From Ferruginibacter sp. (GTDB taxonomy: Bacteria; Bacteroidota; Bacteroidia; Chitinophagales; Chitinophagaceae), in the NCBI GenBank assembly GCA_030831945.1, contig JAURKC010000032.1, positions 124,001-188,000 on the forward strand: a DNA stretch of 64,000 bases. Reading direction: 5' to 3'. Each line of letters begins with the position of its first letter. The first letter of the stretch is position 1. Positions 36,623 through 45,683 of the stretch are shown piece by piece. The notes beneath the pieces are model-generated. The model saw only the letters and a list, made by a program, of their open reading frames with translations. It was not told where the DNA came from and did no database searches. The translations under genes and the position numbers were made by a program.

Positions 36623-38161
36623 TTATTCTTTAGCAATTACCACCGGTCGATAGCCTCCCTTTGATTTAAAATAAAATAAAATTAAAAGATAGCATAAAAA
36701 CATGAAGGATGGAAAAATAGCTACTGTACGAAGGGCGCTTTTTTTAGCATCATTTTGAACAGCACTTATTTGATCCGCCACTTCTACTGGAGCGGTAGCT
36801 AATTTTTTACTGTCCACTGCTTGATAAGAACCAAAAAGCCCTGTTTTAGATTCAGTCAAATAAGTAGCATGGAGCGTAGTGTTATTTTTTTGATCGTAAG
36901 TAGCCAAATTCTGATCCAGTTGCTTGTCTTGAACAAATCCAAGAATAACCGCACCAATAACTCCTACCCCCATCATACCCACTGCGCCAGTAAAATTGAT
37001 CGCAAGAGCTCCTCCCTTTGGAAATTGTTCTGATACAACGCCCAACATGGTAGGCCAGAAAAATGTTTTACCCAATGCATAAATCGTAGCAGCAATGATG
37101 ATTAAATATCCAGTAGAATAAGAAAGAAATACCAAGCCAGTTACAGCCACTAAGGATCCCGCTACTAATAAACCAATAGGAGAAAGTTTATGTACAATTG
37201 GTCCAGCATAAAAACGAAGTAAAGACATAATAACTGATGTATAAATCAATACCCAGCCTCCCTGAAATCCCATTTCCTTCATAGCAGGTGTCATTAAATC
37301 AGTAATCCAACTATCTGTGCCTAATTCAGTGGTAGCAAGGGGAATCATGATAGCTAACAGCAGAATAAAAAGTGGTCTTCCCAAAGAGCGAACAAAATAT
37401 CCAAAAATGCCTGTCAAAGCCAATGTAATGATAACACTAACGGTGAAGGACCATTGAAAAAGACTACCCAATTGAAATGAACAAAGTGCAGCAATAATTA
37501 AGGCCCCTAAAATACCTACTTCTTTCAACATTTCTAGATAACTAACGCCTGCCTCTACACGCTCATTCACAGGGAAAGATCTCTTAGCGATAATCCAACC
37601 ATAAATAATTGCAGGTAACAATACAAATCCGATAATCAATTGCCATGGAAAATTTTGATTAATCATAAATATGCCTAACAAACCTCCTACTACCATTCCG
37701 GCAGGCCAACCAGCATGTAATATATTTAACCACTTCGTTTTTTCCTTTGGAAACATCGTGGCCACTACAGGATTTACTACCGCTTCCACTGCTCCATTTC
37801 CTAAAGCAAATAAAAAGGTACCAGCATAAAGCATCCAATATCCTGTTGCAAAAATGGTGAGCACCACCGAAACAATATGACAAATAAATGCAAAAACCAT
37901 TGACTTCTTGTAGCCAATTTTATCAATAATTAAACTAAAAAAAACAATGCTAATTCCAAAAGGCCAAAATCCAACGCCAAATATTTCTCCTTGTTGGGTT
38001 TTACTCAAGTCGAACTCTCTACCCCACTGTTCCATAATGAATGCACGAAAAACAAAACCAAAAGCGGTAGCTGTTAATGCGATGAAACATCCCCAGAAAA
38101 GTAATTTTTTACTTTTCTCATCAGCAGATGAATGGTCGGTAGTCACTTGTGTTGAATTCAT
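36623..38161 (-). CDS. MFS transporter, sugar-type
   Basis: A 512-residue major facilitator superfamily permease with about twelve hydrophobic helices, an N-terminal half starting LLFWGCFIALTATAFGFVFRAFIMEQWGREF and a small soluble insertion near residues 405-465. The open frame begins 150 bases upstream, but the extra 50 residues look like translated spacer; the ATG at 38161 (MNSTQVTTDHSSADEK) gives a normal MFS N-terminus. It lies inside the sugar-oxidation cluster, 65 bases after one TIM-barrel gene and 39 before another, and is the only inner-membrane importer there, so it probably brings the oxidised sugar or its fragments into the cytoplasm. Confidence 0.88.
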   Translation of the reverse strand: MNSTQVTTDHSSADEKSKKLLFWGCFIALTATAFGFVFRAFIMEQWGREFDLSKTQQGEIFGVGFWPFGISIVFFSLIIDKIGYKKSMVFAFICHIVSVVLTIFATGYWMLYAGTFLFALGNGAVEAVVNPVVATMFPKEKTKWLNILHAGWPAGMVVGGLLGIFMINQNFPWQLIIGFVLLPAIIYGWIIAKRSFPVNERVEAGVSYLEMLKEVGILGALIIAALCSFQLGSLFQWSFTVSVIITLALTGIFGYFVRSLGRPLFILLLAIMIPLATTELGTDSWITDLMTPAMKEMGFQGGWVLIYTSVIMSLLRFYAGPIVHKLSPIGLLVAGSLVAVTGLVFLSYSTGYLIIIAATIYALGKTFFWPTMLGVVSEQFPKGGALAINFTGAVGMMGVGVIGAVILGFVQDKQLDQNLATYDQKNNTTLHATYLTESKTGLFGSYQAVDSKKLATAPVEVADQISAVQNDAKKSALRTVAIFPSFMFLCYLLILFYFKSKGGYRPVVIAKE

Positions 38162-38226
38162 ATAGTTGTTTTTAAATGAAGATGGATAGTTTAAAAAATA
38201 GCAATCAGTTAAATACTTATACTCAT

Positions 38227-39078
38227 TTAAAGCCCATGAGCTTTCCCTTGTTGTTTGATAAATGACAGCCCATTTATTGCCATATCCCAAGGTTTTGAAT
38301 ATTCCCGCCATACATTAATAGCATTGGCAAAATCAGGATCATTTCTTGAAAATGCTTCAATGGTAAGCCAGCCATTATATTTCACTTCTGCTAATGTAGA
38401 AAAAACTTCGTCCCATTGCACATGTCCATCACCGGGAGTTCCTCGATCATTTTCGCTGATATGGAAGTGGGCTAATATGGGAGCAATCGTTTGAATCGCC
38501 TCACGATTTTTTTTCTCTTCAATATTAGCATGGTGGGTATCAAACATCGCTTTTACGTTAGGATGTGCAGCCGTATTGACCAGTTTTGTCAACTGCTCAA
38601 CAGTATTACACAAATAACATTCAAAACGATTCAATGCTTCAAGTGCTAAAGTAATACCGGCTTGAGCAGCATATTCTCCAGCAGCATGCAAAACTTCTCC
38701 GCACCATTTATACTCTTCTTCTAAAGGAGGATGCTGTGCAAAAACTCCATGTGCAGAATGAAAGGGACCACAAAGTACGGTCGCCTTCATATCATGCGCC
38801 CTATCTATCCCCCACTTAATTCTTTCTAAACCCTTGGCTCTGATAGCAGCATCTGGACTAACCGGATTTTCATCCTTACCTACTACAAAAACTGCGGTAG
38901 TCTCCAAACCAATATTTTGTGCATGATTGCCAAAACGCTGGTAGGCTTTATCATCCGGAGAACCTACAAAACATTCTACTCCATCATAACCAATTTGTTT
39001 TAATCGATCTATGATTGGCAAAAGATCATCCGACATTACCGCCGACCAAACGAGTGTATTAAATCCTATTTTATTCAT
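38227..39078 (-). CDS. D-psicose/tagatose 3-epimerase-like TIM-barrel protein
   Basis: A 283-residue TIM-barrel protein resembling ketose 3-epimerases and E. coli YcjR. Metal ligands appear in order: LALEALNRFECYLCNT (Glu), KAMFDTHHANIEE (Asp, His), HFHISENDRGTPGDGHVQW (His and the RGxxGxGH loop) and LTIEAFSRND (Glu). The preferred start is the ATG at 39078; an in-frame TTG at 39099 would overlap the preceding gene by four bases. YcjR acts on a 3-keto-sugar with a Gfo/Idh/MocA partner, which suits this cluster. No signal peptide, hence cytosolic. Confidence 0.86.
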   Translation of the reverse strand: MNKIGFNTLVWSAVMSDDLLPIIDRLKQIGYDGVECFVGSPDDKAYQRFGNHAQNIGLETTAVFVVGKDENPVSPDAAIRAKGLERIKWGIDRAHDMKATVLCGPFHSAHGVFAQHPPLEEEYKWCGEVLHAAGEYAAQAGITLALEALNRFECYLCNTVEQLTKLVNTAAHPNVKAMFDTHHANIEEKKNREAIQTIAPILAHFHISENDRGTPGDGHVQWDEVFSTLAEVKYNGWLTIEAFSRNDPDFANAINVWREYSKPWDMAINGLSFIKQQGKAHGL

Positions 39079-39095
39079 GTTTGTAAATTTGAAAA

Positions 39096-39971
39096 TCAAT
39101 CACGATAGGGAACATTAATATCCATTTTACCTGCCCACTTTTTAGGAATTGGTTTGCCAGCTATCCAATGAAAGGCATTAATAATAAGATGCTGGAAAGG
39201 TTCCTGATCAAAATCTTCGGGATGCCCCATGGTGGTAAAGAAAAACTTTGCACCATAACTATTTACACCAGTCCAAGCTACTGGATTATCATAAGCTTTA
39301 GAGTTCTCAGGTTTGATTGAATGCCCCATTAATAAAGCACTAGAGCCATTAGAGGGAAAATTAGGCAACACCTGATAGAGCCAAGATCTAACGTGAAAAT
39401 TATTATCCACTCCAGTAAGTAAAACATTGTTTGCTTGAGCAGGAATAATGCTTACATCAGTAGAAGAATTATGGCCATAATGGGTATGATTATTCTTACC
39501 ACCCCATCCCGGAGGAGAATTAAAAGCCATCTCACCAAATGCATTCCATTTTACAAGCGGATGTCCTTTAGGATAATTAAATGAATGAGTAGTAGTTCTA
39601 AATCCAATGAGTGGCTTGGCAGTTTTTAAATAGTCCTCTATCAATTGTACTTGATCTGCTGGAAGTCTTCTCCAGCGAAGAAAAAATACCGCAATATCCG
39701 CTTCTTTCAACGCTTCTAATCCTGGGATATTTTCCTCGGAATTATGATCTGGAAAAGCTTTTAAAAACTTCGTACGAAACCCGTAATTTTTTTCAAGCTC
39801 TGCGGCTACTTTTGGAAGCGTTGACTCACCACTGTATTCATGGTCGCCGGTTACAAAAACAATGAGTGGCTTTTTAACAGACTTCTTTGCTTTTTGTGCT
39901 AATCCAACTATGCTTGTGCAAAGAATTAGTAAAACCAATAAAAGGTATTTCAGTTTGATTATTTTTTTCAT
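39096..39971 (-). CDS. Secreted ThuA-domain protein
   Basis: A 291-residue protein with a signal peptide (residues 1-25, ending GLAQ) and a class I glutamine amidotransferase-like ThuA domain: FVTGDHEYSGESTLP near residue 38, ALKEADIAVFFLRWRRLPADQ near 90, then GFRTTTHSF, GGKNNHTHYGHNS and VAWTGVNSYGAKFFFTTMGHPEDF. ThuA was named from the trehalose-utilisation locus of rhizobia, where it works with a 3-dehydrogenase on keto-trehalose. It lies between the SGNH-cytochrome gene and the YcjR-like gene, again pointing to 3-keto-glycosides, with this step in the periplasm. Confidence 0.88.
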   Translation of the reverse strand: MKKIIKLKYLLLVLLILCTSIVGLAQKAKKSVKKPLIVFVTGDHEYSGESTLPKVAAELEKNYGFRTKFLKAFPDHNSEENIPGLEALKEADIAVFFLRWRRLPADQVQLIEDYLKTAKPLIGFRTTTHSFNYPKGHPLVKWNAFGEMAFNSPPGWGGKNNHTHYGHNSSTDVSIIPAQANNVLLTGVDNNFHVRSWLYQVLPNFPSNGSSALLMGHSIKPENSKAYDNPVAWTGVNSYGAKFFFTTMGHPEDFDQEPFQHLIINAFHWIAGKPIPKKWAGKMDINVPYRD

Positions 39972-40014
39972 AAGTAAAAATTAAATCTAAAAACAATTAT
40001 TAAAAAAATACAAA

Positions 40015-43000
40015 TTATTTACCCAACGGATGTAGTTTAAGTAATTCCTCTGGTGAATAAAAGCCTGTTTTACCTTTGATAGCTGCACGAACCGCTTTCA
40101 CCTTTTCTGCAGTCACTGCAGGAGCTTTGTTGCCAAATGAGTTTCTTACATACGTAATTACCGCAGCTGCTTCATCATCTTTCAACATGCCTTCAAAAGG
40201 GGTCATCGGAACTTGACCTGGATATTTTTTACCATTCACTTCTATCGGTCCATACATTCCTTTAAGGACTAATTTAATAATCCGCTCATCACTACCTAGT
40301 ACCCAATTCGATCCGGCAAGTGGAGGAAATCCAGCCGCCTCAAGCCCTTTACCATCGGCTTGATGACAGGTTAAACAATAGCCATCTCTAGCATAAATTG
40401 CTTTACCAGCCGCTAAAATTTTATTGTCAATTGCTCCTGGTTGAGTAGCAGCTAACACCGATTTTTTCTCTGCTAAACCCTGTCCATTCAAATGAGCTAC
40501 TGATACTTGATAAGGTTTCGTCATCCAAGAATCCATAGGCTTTTTACCTGCTTCTAATACAATGGGCAAACCTTTCTCTTTATCTAACCATGAGGCAGAT
40601 ACGATGGATTCCAATCTTACTCTTTCACTTACATCTTTAGCAGCATCCATTAATAATTTTGCTTGGTCGGTTACTTGATGTCCAGTAAAACGAAGTACTT
40701 CTACAGCAGCAGCTCTCACCCTCAAATCTTTGGCATGAAGCAACTGACGAAGCAATGGTTGATCTACCTTATTAAGTCCCCAGGTCACCCACAATACTTC
40801 TAATAAATCATGTTCATATTGAGCTGATTTTTTATCCAAATTAGCTACCCACTTTGTAAGTGCTGGAAGAACCTCAGCAGCTTTGTGTGCTCTAATTTCT
40901 CTACGACTACGGTAACGAGTTCTATACTCAGGAAGTTTCAAATTATTTAATAACTCATCAATATTTGCTCCTGCTACTTTAGCTGGAACAACCAATGGTC
41001 TTGAAGGATAGGTAACTCTGTAAATTCTACCATGCGTATGATCACGTAATGGATCTCTTGCATTGTGTTGCATATGACCAATGAGAACATTGTGCCAGTC
41101 AGCAATATAAAGCGATCCATCAGGAGCGAATTCTAAATCAACCGGACGGTAATTCATGTCAGAAGATTTTACTAAATCTTGACGAAACTTACTTTTATAA
41201 CCGGCGCCATCATCTGAAATAGCATGTTGCTTAGTTCCTAAAAATCCAATGGTATTGTTAAGTAATAAATCTCCTTGCACGTCATCAGGAAAATGGCGAC
41301 TAGACACAAATTCAAGTCCAGATGTTGGTCTTACACGCTGACTTTCTTCAATAAAACTTTTCCCTTTGGGTGTATATTCACCGTACCTTGGTTTTACAGT
41401 TCCTGGAATCATCCAAGTTACATCCGGCCCTGATGTTTCTTCATAAAAAACTTGACCCCACTCATCAAATGCAATACCCCATGGATTAGGAATAGACAAT
41501 TGTGCAATGCGATCTAATTTTCTACGATTGATATCATACCTAAAAAATCCACCGTTGGTTCCACGCACTGGTCCATAAGATGTTTCTACATCATTCACAA
41601 GAAATACACCTTGTCCCATATAAATAGCACCCGATGGATCGGTCGTATACGCATGGTGAGCATGGTGCGTATCATGGTCATCAAAACCACTTAAAAGAAT
41701 TTCTTTTGAATCCATCTTATCATCTCCGTTGGTATCTTTTAAAAGATAAAAGTTGGTACCCTGAGAAAGATATACACCTTCTGGAGCAAGCTCAAATCCT
41801 AGAGGAAGCTGCAATCCATCTGCAAAAGTGGTTTGTTTATCTGCTTTACCATCATGATCAGTATCTTCTAGAATAATTAATTTATCATTAGGCTTTGGAT
41901 CGCCTGGCTTCCAATGAGGATAAGTAGGCATAACGGCTACCCATAAACGACCTTTATTATCAAAGGAAATCTGCACCGGATTAGCAAGGTCAGTAAACTC
42001 AGCTTCAGAAGCGAACAGATCAATTTTATAACCAGGAGGTACAGTAAATTTATCCAATGCCTCCTTACCGTAAAGATAACTGAGTGTTCCATTACCAGTG
42101 CTCGTAGCATAATTTGTTTTTACTTCTGGCAATGGAGATGTTTTTTTATCTGCTGCTGCTAAATCCATTTTTATTCCCTTCACTGCCTGCCAGATAGCTT
42201 CATCTCTTATCAAAGTCATTTCACGAATTTTAACAATTTCGGCAGGATAATTATCTGGACCGAATGGATCATATCTACGACCAAAAACATGCACTCCATT
42301 AGGAATTTTATAATCATTATGCCACATCCAATTTTTTTCCAATACTGCAGCGCGAACCAATTCACGATGTTGCTCAGCTTTAGCAATTTGCTTTCCGAAA
42401 ATTCCATCCGCTAGCAAAGGAGCAAACTTGGCATATGCAGCTTCTGTTAACTGAGAGCCATCAATGGTTAAAGAAGGATTTGCATTTTTAAACCACTGAC
42501 TAGTAGGAGTAAACACATCTAAAAAATGAACCTTGTTTTTAGCGGTTACCTCTTTCATTGCAGCAGTGTAAAGTGCAAGGTTTTTATTTTCTACTTTGCC
42601 ACTCGGTAAATCAAATTTTCCTGAAAGATCTTCAAAAGCAATCGGTGAAACAATTGCCAACTGAGGAGCTGATACTCCGTTATACTTTTGCTTAAGCGTA
42701 TGTTTAATAAATGCATCTAACTCTGCTTTGTAATTTTCCAATCCATCCTTGCCTTGAAAAGATTCATCGAACCCGAAGAATGCAATGATAATATCTGCTT
42801 TATGTTTAGTGATCCATTGGTCAGGGTATTCTTCAAAACCTTCCGTACCTGGACTCTTAGCCAACTCGGTCTGAAATTTTTCAGCACCTGGAAAAGCCCA
42901 TGGAGTTGGTCTTCCAGAATGAGGCCTAAACCCTGGCGTATTTCCACCATCACACATATTTCTGATGTACAACTTACTGTCGGGATAACGAAGCTGCAGC

Positions 43001-43200
43001 TCAGTCTCGAAATAGCCATAATTCATCATCCTGGATCCGAGATTGTTACCTATTAAAATAATATGCGAACCAGTAGTTATTTTAAGACCTTTGGTATCGG
43101 AATTTTGCAACATAAAGGCAGATAAGACTGCTAATACAATTGCAAAAAAAGAAATTTTTAGGTAACTTTTTTTCTTCGTGAAGTGGTGCATTGGGTTCAT
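40015..43200 (-). CDS. SGNH - propeller - HEAT - cytochrome c fusion protein (PVC-type heme protein)
   Basis: A 1061-residue secreted fusion. After the hydrophobic signal (residues 14-31), residues 40-275 look like an SGNH/GDSL hydrolase (HIILIGNNLGSRM, FGFDESFQG). Residues 385-730 match the membrane-bound-dehydrogenase/NHL propeller of Planctomycete-type proteins (VPPGYKIDLFASE, FDNKGRLWVAVMPTYPHW). Residues 750-930 are HEAT-like helices, and residues 935-1035 a cytochrome c with CLTCH (Cys942) and a likely Met ligand in PMTPFEGML. The propeller probably oxidises a substrate and passes electrons to the fused heme. It sits in the middle of the sugar-oxidation cluster. Confidence 0.88.
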   Translation of the reverse strand: MNPMHHFTKKKSYLKISFFAIVLAVLSAFMLQNSDTKGLKITTGSHIILIGNNLGSRMMNYGYFETELQLRYPDSKLYIRNMCDGGNTPGFRPHSGRPTPWAFPGAEKFQTELAKSPGTEGFEEYPDQWITKHKADIIIAFFGFDESFQGKDGLENYKAELDAFIKHTLKQKYNGVSAPQLAIVSPIAFEDLSGKFDLPSGKVENKNLALYTAAMKEVTAKNKVHFLDVFTPTSQWFKNANPSLTIDGSQLTEAAYAKFAPLLADGIFGKQIAKAEQHRELVRAAVLEKNWMWHNDYKIPNGVHVFGRRYDPFGPDNYPAEIVKIREMTLIRDEAIWQAVKGIKMDLAAADKKTSPLPEVKTNYATSTGNGTLSYLYGKEALDKFTVPPGYKIDLFASEAEFTDLANPVQISFDNKGRLWVAVMPTYPHWKPGDPKPNDKLIILEDTDHDGKADKQTTFADGLQLPLGFELAPEGVYLSQGTNFYLLKDTNGDDKMDSKEILLSGFDDHDTHHAHHAYTTDPSGAIYMGQGVFLVNDVETSYGPVRGTNGGFFRYDINRRKLDRIAQLSIPNPWGIAFDEWGQVFYEETSGPDVTWMIPGTVKPRYGEYTPKGKSFIEESQRVRPTSGLEFVSSRHFPDDVQGDLLLNNTIGFLGTKQHAISDDGAGYKSKFRQDLVKSSDMNYRPVDLEFAPDGSLYIADWHNVLIGHMQHNARDPLRDHTHGRIYRVTYPSRPLVVPAKVAGANIDELLNNLKLPEYRTRYRSRREIRAHKAAEVLPALTKWVANLDKKSAQYEHDLLEVLWVTWGLNKVDQPLLRQLLHAKDLRVRAAAVEVLRFTGHQVTDQAKLLMDAAKDVSERVRLESIVSASWLDKEKGLPIVLEAGKKPMDSWMTKPYQVSVAHLNGQGLAEKKSVLAATQPGAIDNKILAAGKAIYARDGYCLTCHQADGKGLEAAGFPPLAGSNWVLGSDERIIKLVLKGMYGPIEVNGKKYPGQVPMTPFEGMLKDDEAAAVITYVRNSFGNKAPAVTAEKVKAVRAAIKGKTGFYSPEELLKLHPLGK

Positions 43201-43279
43201 TTTTTAAAATTAAATTTCAAGGTAAGGTATTAAAATATTTATTTAACAGTCAACTTCTATCGGTTGGATGAATATCAAT

Positions 43280-44494
43280 TTACAATATCATATCTGGATT
43301 ACCAGGACCAAAATGTTTTAGTATTACAATTGGATCGGTAGTAGAAGCATTAGAAATAGTTACTCCTTCTTTTGCTGCTTTTTCGCTAATAAAAAACTCA
43401 TCGTTTGTCAACTGACCGTAACGAATAAGCGCAGGAGTTTCAATATCCCAAACACCCATTTTACCATGCCCTTGCATCACGATAATTCCATAAGCTGCGC
43501 TATCTTTTATAGTAACTGTTTTACCTGGAAGAACCGTCAGCTCTTTAGCTCCGAAAGCATCAGATTTATAGCAAATCCAATTTTCAACATATCCCTGCGA
43601 CTTCATTTCATCGATTGCTTTTACTGGCTTTGGTGCCATAAATCTATTAGCCATCGTGTTTGGATCTACATTTAAATCCCAATCTAATACATCTATTAAA
43701 GCATCATAATCGCCTTTACTTTCTGCAGGTGTTCCATTCCATAATAATTCGTCTGGAATAATTGCTTCATTTACTAGCGATTGATACATTGCAAATACAT
43801 CCGATGCCTTTTGAGGTTCGTAGGTACACATACTACCAGGTGCATGAAGTAATCCTGGCGGTACATCCCAGCCCGTACCCGGCTCAAGACGATACGCTTG
43901 TGAATAGTTAGTGATTTTATTATCGCCCTTTGAAAAATTTATTAAGCATTCTTTAATTTGTTCTTTGGTAGTACCAGGTGCAATTCCAATAAAAGTATAC
44001 GGAAAATCGCCCCCATGGTTATTCAATTGAGGAGGAAAATAATAAGCTTCTGGTTTTCCCTTCTGACCAATCAATGCTGCTTTTTCATCATTGTGATGAA
44101 CATGATGAGGTAATGGTCCCATGTTATCAAAAAACTTTGAATACATCGGCCAGCTTTTATATTCATTCCAAAGACGGTCTCCTATTAATTCACCTTTCAT
44201 TTCATCAATAGCATCCTTCAATAAAAAAAGTTGCTCTTTTCCACCCTCATTAAAAACTACTGCACTGAGGCCTTCATTCTCACCAGTTAGTGGTCCGTTC
44301 TTTGCAGGAGTAGTAGATGAAAGCCAGCGCTCGTCTATGCCTCCACGTTCTCCACCTAATACATAGTAGTCATCCGGATGTAATTTAATTCTGCGACCAG
44401 GAACACAAAATGACCTAGGTACCCAGGTAGGTGCTAAACGTAAAATTCCTTTTCCTTGATCAAGCGCAGTTTGTGCTAAACTTTTTTTGTCCAT
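43280..44494 (-). CDS. Mannose-6-phosphate isomerase-like double-cupin protein
   Basis: A 404-residue protein resembling class I mannose-6-phosphate isomerases. Metal-binding candidates are PLPHHVHHNDEKAA near residue 130, KGKPEAYYF near 150 (the K-P-E signature) and WDVPPGLLHAPG near 215, with a second cupin at the C-terminus (GKTVTIKDSAAYGIIVMQGHGKMGVW). No signal peptide. It lies between DUF4432 and the SGNH-cytochrome gene in the sugar cluster and would act on a cytosolic sugar or sugar phosphate. Clear differences from true ManA leave the substrate open. Confidence 0.75.
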   Translation of the reverse strand: MDKKSLAQTALDQGKGILRLAPTWVPRSFCVPGRRIKLHPDDYYVLGGERGGIDERWLSSTTPAKNGPLTGENEGLSAVVFNEGGKEQLFLLKDAIDEMKGELIGDRLWNEYKSWPMYSKFFDNMGPLPHHVHHNDEKAALIGQKGKPEAYYFPPQLNNHGGDFPYTFIGIAPGTTKEQIKECLINFSKGDNKITNYSQAYRLEPGTGWDVPPGLLHAPGSMCTYEPQKASDVFAMYQSLVNEAIIPDELLWNGTPAESKGDYDALIDVLDWDLNVDPNTMANRFMAPKPVKAIDEMKSQGYVENWICYKSDAFGAKELTVLPGKTVTIKDSAAYGIIVMQGHGKMGVWDIETPALIRYGQLTNDEFFISEKAAKEGVTISNASTTDPIVILKHFGPGNPDMIL

Positions 44495-44527
44495 AAAAAT
44501 TTATTGGGGTTGTTAAATCAAAAAATA

Positions 44528-45592
44528 TTATAAATTATTTATAAAAGATTGGATACTATTTTCATTCGTCAAAACATTCAGTTCTAGATCATACTGTCTA
44601 CTTTCTCCAGGCTCAAGAAATAAAAGCGAACCTTCTTTCCTAGCTTTTGCTTGCCCAATGGGTGGATGTGTACCCGGCTCAATTCCTGTAACATACTCCC
44701 CTTTGGCAAAATGTTGCCAACTTGTTAACCAGGGTAATTGTTTTTTTGGAAATTGTAAAGTCACCGCAATTCCAATTTTTTTATTTTCAATTCCACAAAA
44801 ACAATTGCCTTCTTTATTGGCTGCGATATCAATAAAATCTACTGCCTCTCCACTGCCGTTGTGTGCCTCCAATGTAGCGGGACATTTTTTAAAACGAACC
44901 ATTGAAACAGACCTTTCATTATTTGCTATACTTTCCTGGACTGACTTTTGATCACGATAAAGTAATACTGCCCCTTCATCTGCTAATGGCCAACCAAAAT
45001 TGCAATGATAAATCAACATATGCGGAGCCACTATATTTCCACGATTGATTACTTCATCATGTAGCTGAATAGTGGGTTTACCTAAAGTGGCAGTAATAGT
45101 TCTTCTTAATTCAAGACTCGGTCCAAAAATTTGTGTTTGTTTAATAACGCCCGTTATACTCATGGTGAATTTTCCTTTTGCAGGATCAGGCTGTATAATA
45201 GATTCAATTTCTGCAGGAATATTACTAATCATTCCATGCAAACCTCTTTCACCTGTTTCATCCTGATCAGGACCGCCAACATGAGAAATTCCACAGGTAG
45301 TAAGCAGCCCACCACCAAATGTTCTAAGCCAATCTAATCCTTTGTTAGAAAAAGGTTGAGGAGCGCTTATGCCAGAATGATTAAGCCAAGCAAGACTATA
45401 TTGATTATAAAATGCATCGGCAATATCCATTGCCCGATCAATCACTACTTTAAATCGAAGTCCTGAACCAGTATTAATCCAGGCAATGCGTACACCTCTA
45501 CCTAAGCCATTATCCAATATAGCTGTCTCAATCCCACCCACCTGCGACACATTGGAAAGTTTATCACTCCAAATTTCTACTTGTGATTTCAT
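44528..45592 (-). CDS. DUF4432 family aldose-1-epimerase-like protein
   Basis: A 354-residue protein of the galactose-mutarotase-like fold (DUF4432). The typical start ETAILDNGLGRGVRIAWINTGSGLRFKVVIDRAMDIAD is present, as are GGGLLTTCGISHVGG, GERGLHGMISN and MLIYHCNFGWPL, where the histidines would serve sugar mutarotation. No signal peptide. It starts 91 bases after the stop of the first cluster gene, beyond a strong hairpin (45627-45667), and leads the remaining nine genes. Interconversion of anomers of an unusual (keto-) sugar is a reasonable guess. Confidence 0.85.
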   Translation of the reverse strand: MKSQVEIWSDKLSNVSQVGGIETAILDNGLGRGVRIAWINTGSGLRFKVVIDRAMDIADAFYNQYSLAWLNHSGISAPQPFSNKGLDWLRTFGGGLLTTCGISHVGGPDQDETGERGLHGMISNIPAEIESIIQPDPAKGKFTMSITGVIKQTQIFGPSLELRRTITATLGKPTIQLHDEVINRGNIVAPHMLIYHCNFGWPLADEGAVLLYRDQKSVQESIANNERSVSMVRFKKCPATLEAHNGSGEAVDFIDIAANKEGNCFCGIENKKIGIAVTLQFPKKQLPWLTSWQHFAKGEYVTGIEPGTHPPIGQAKARKEGSLLFLEPGESRQYDLELNVLTNENSIQSFINNL

Positions 45593-45626
45593 TTCATTGA
45601 TGCTTAAAAAACAATTCTTATCAAAA

Positions 45627-45667
45627 TTAAATTAGACGAAAGGCTATTCACCTTTCGTCTAATTTAA
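45627..45667 (-). terminator. Strong intracluster hairpin after the first gene
   Basis: Seventeen perfect base pairs (45627-45643 with 45651-45667) enclose a 7-base loop. On the minus strand it lies 16 bases after the stop of the 891-residue cytochrome gene and is followed by a short T-run (TTTTG). It should end or attenuate most transcripts before DUF4432. Confidence 0.8.
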
Positions 45668-45683
45668 TCCATTCAGTTAGCCG

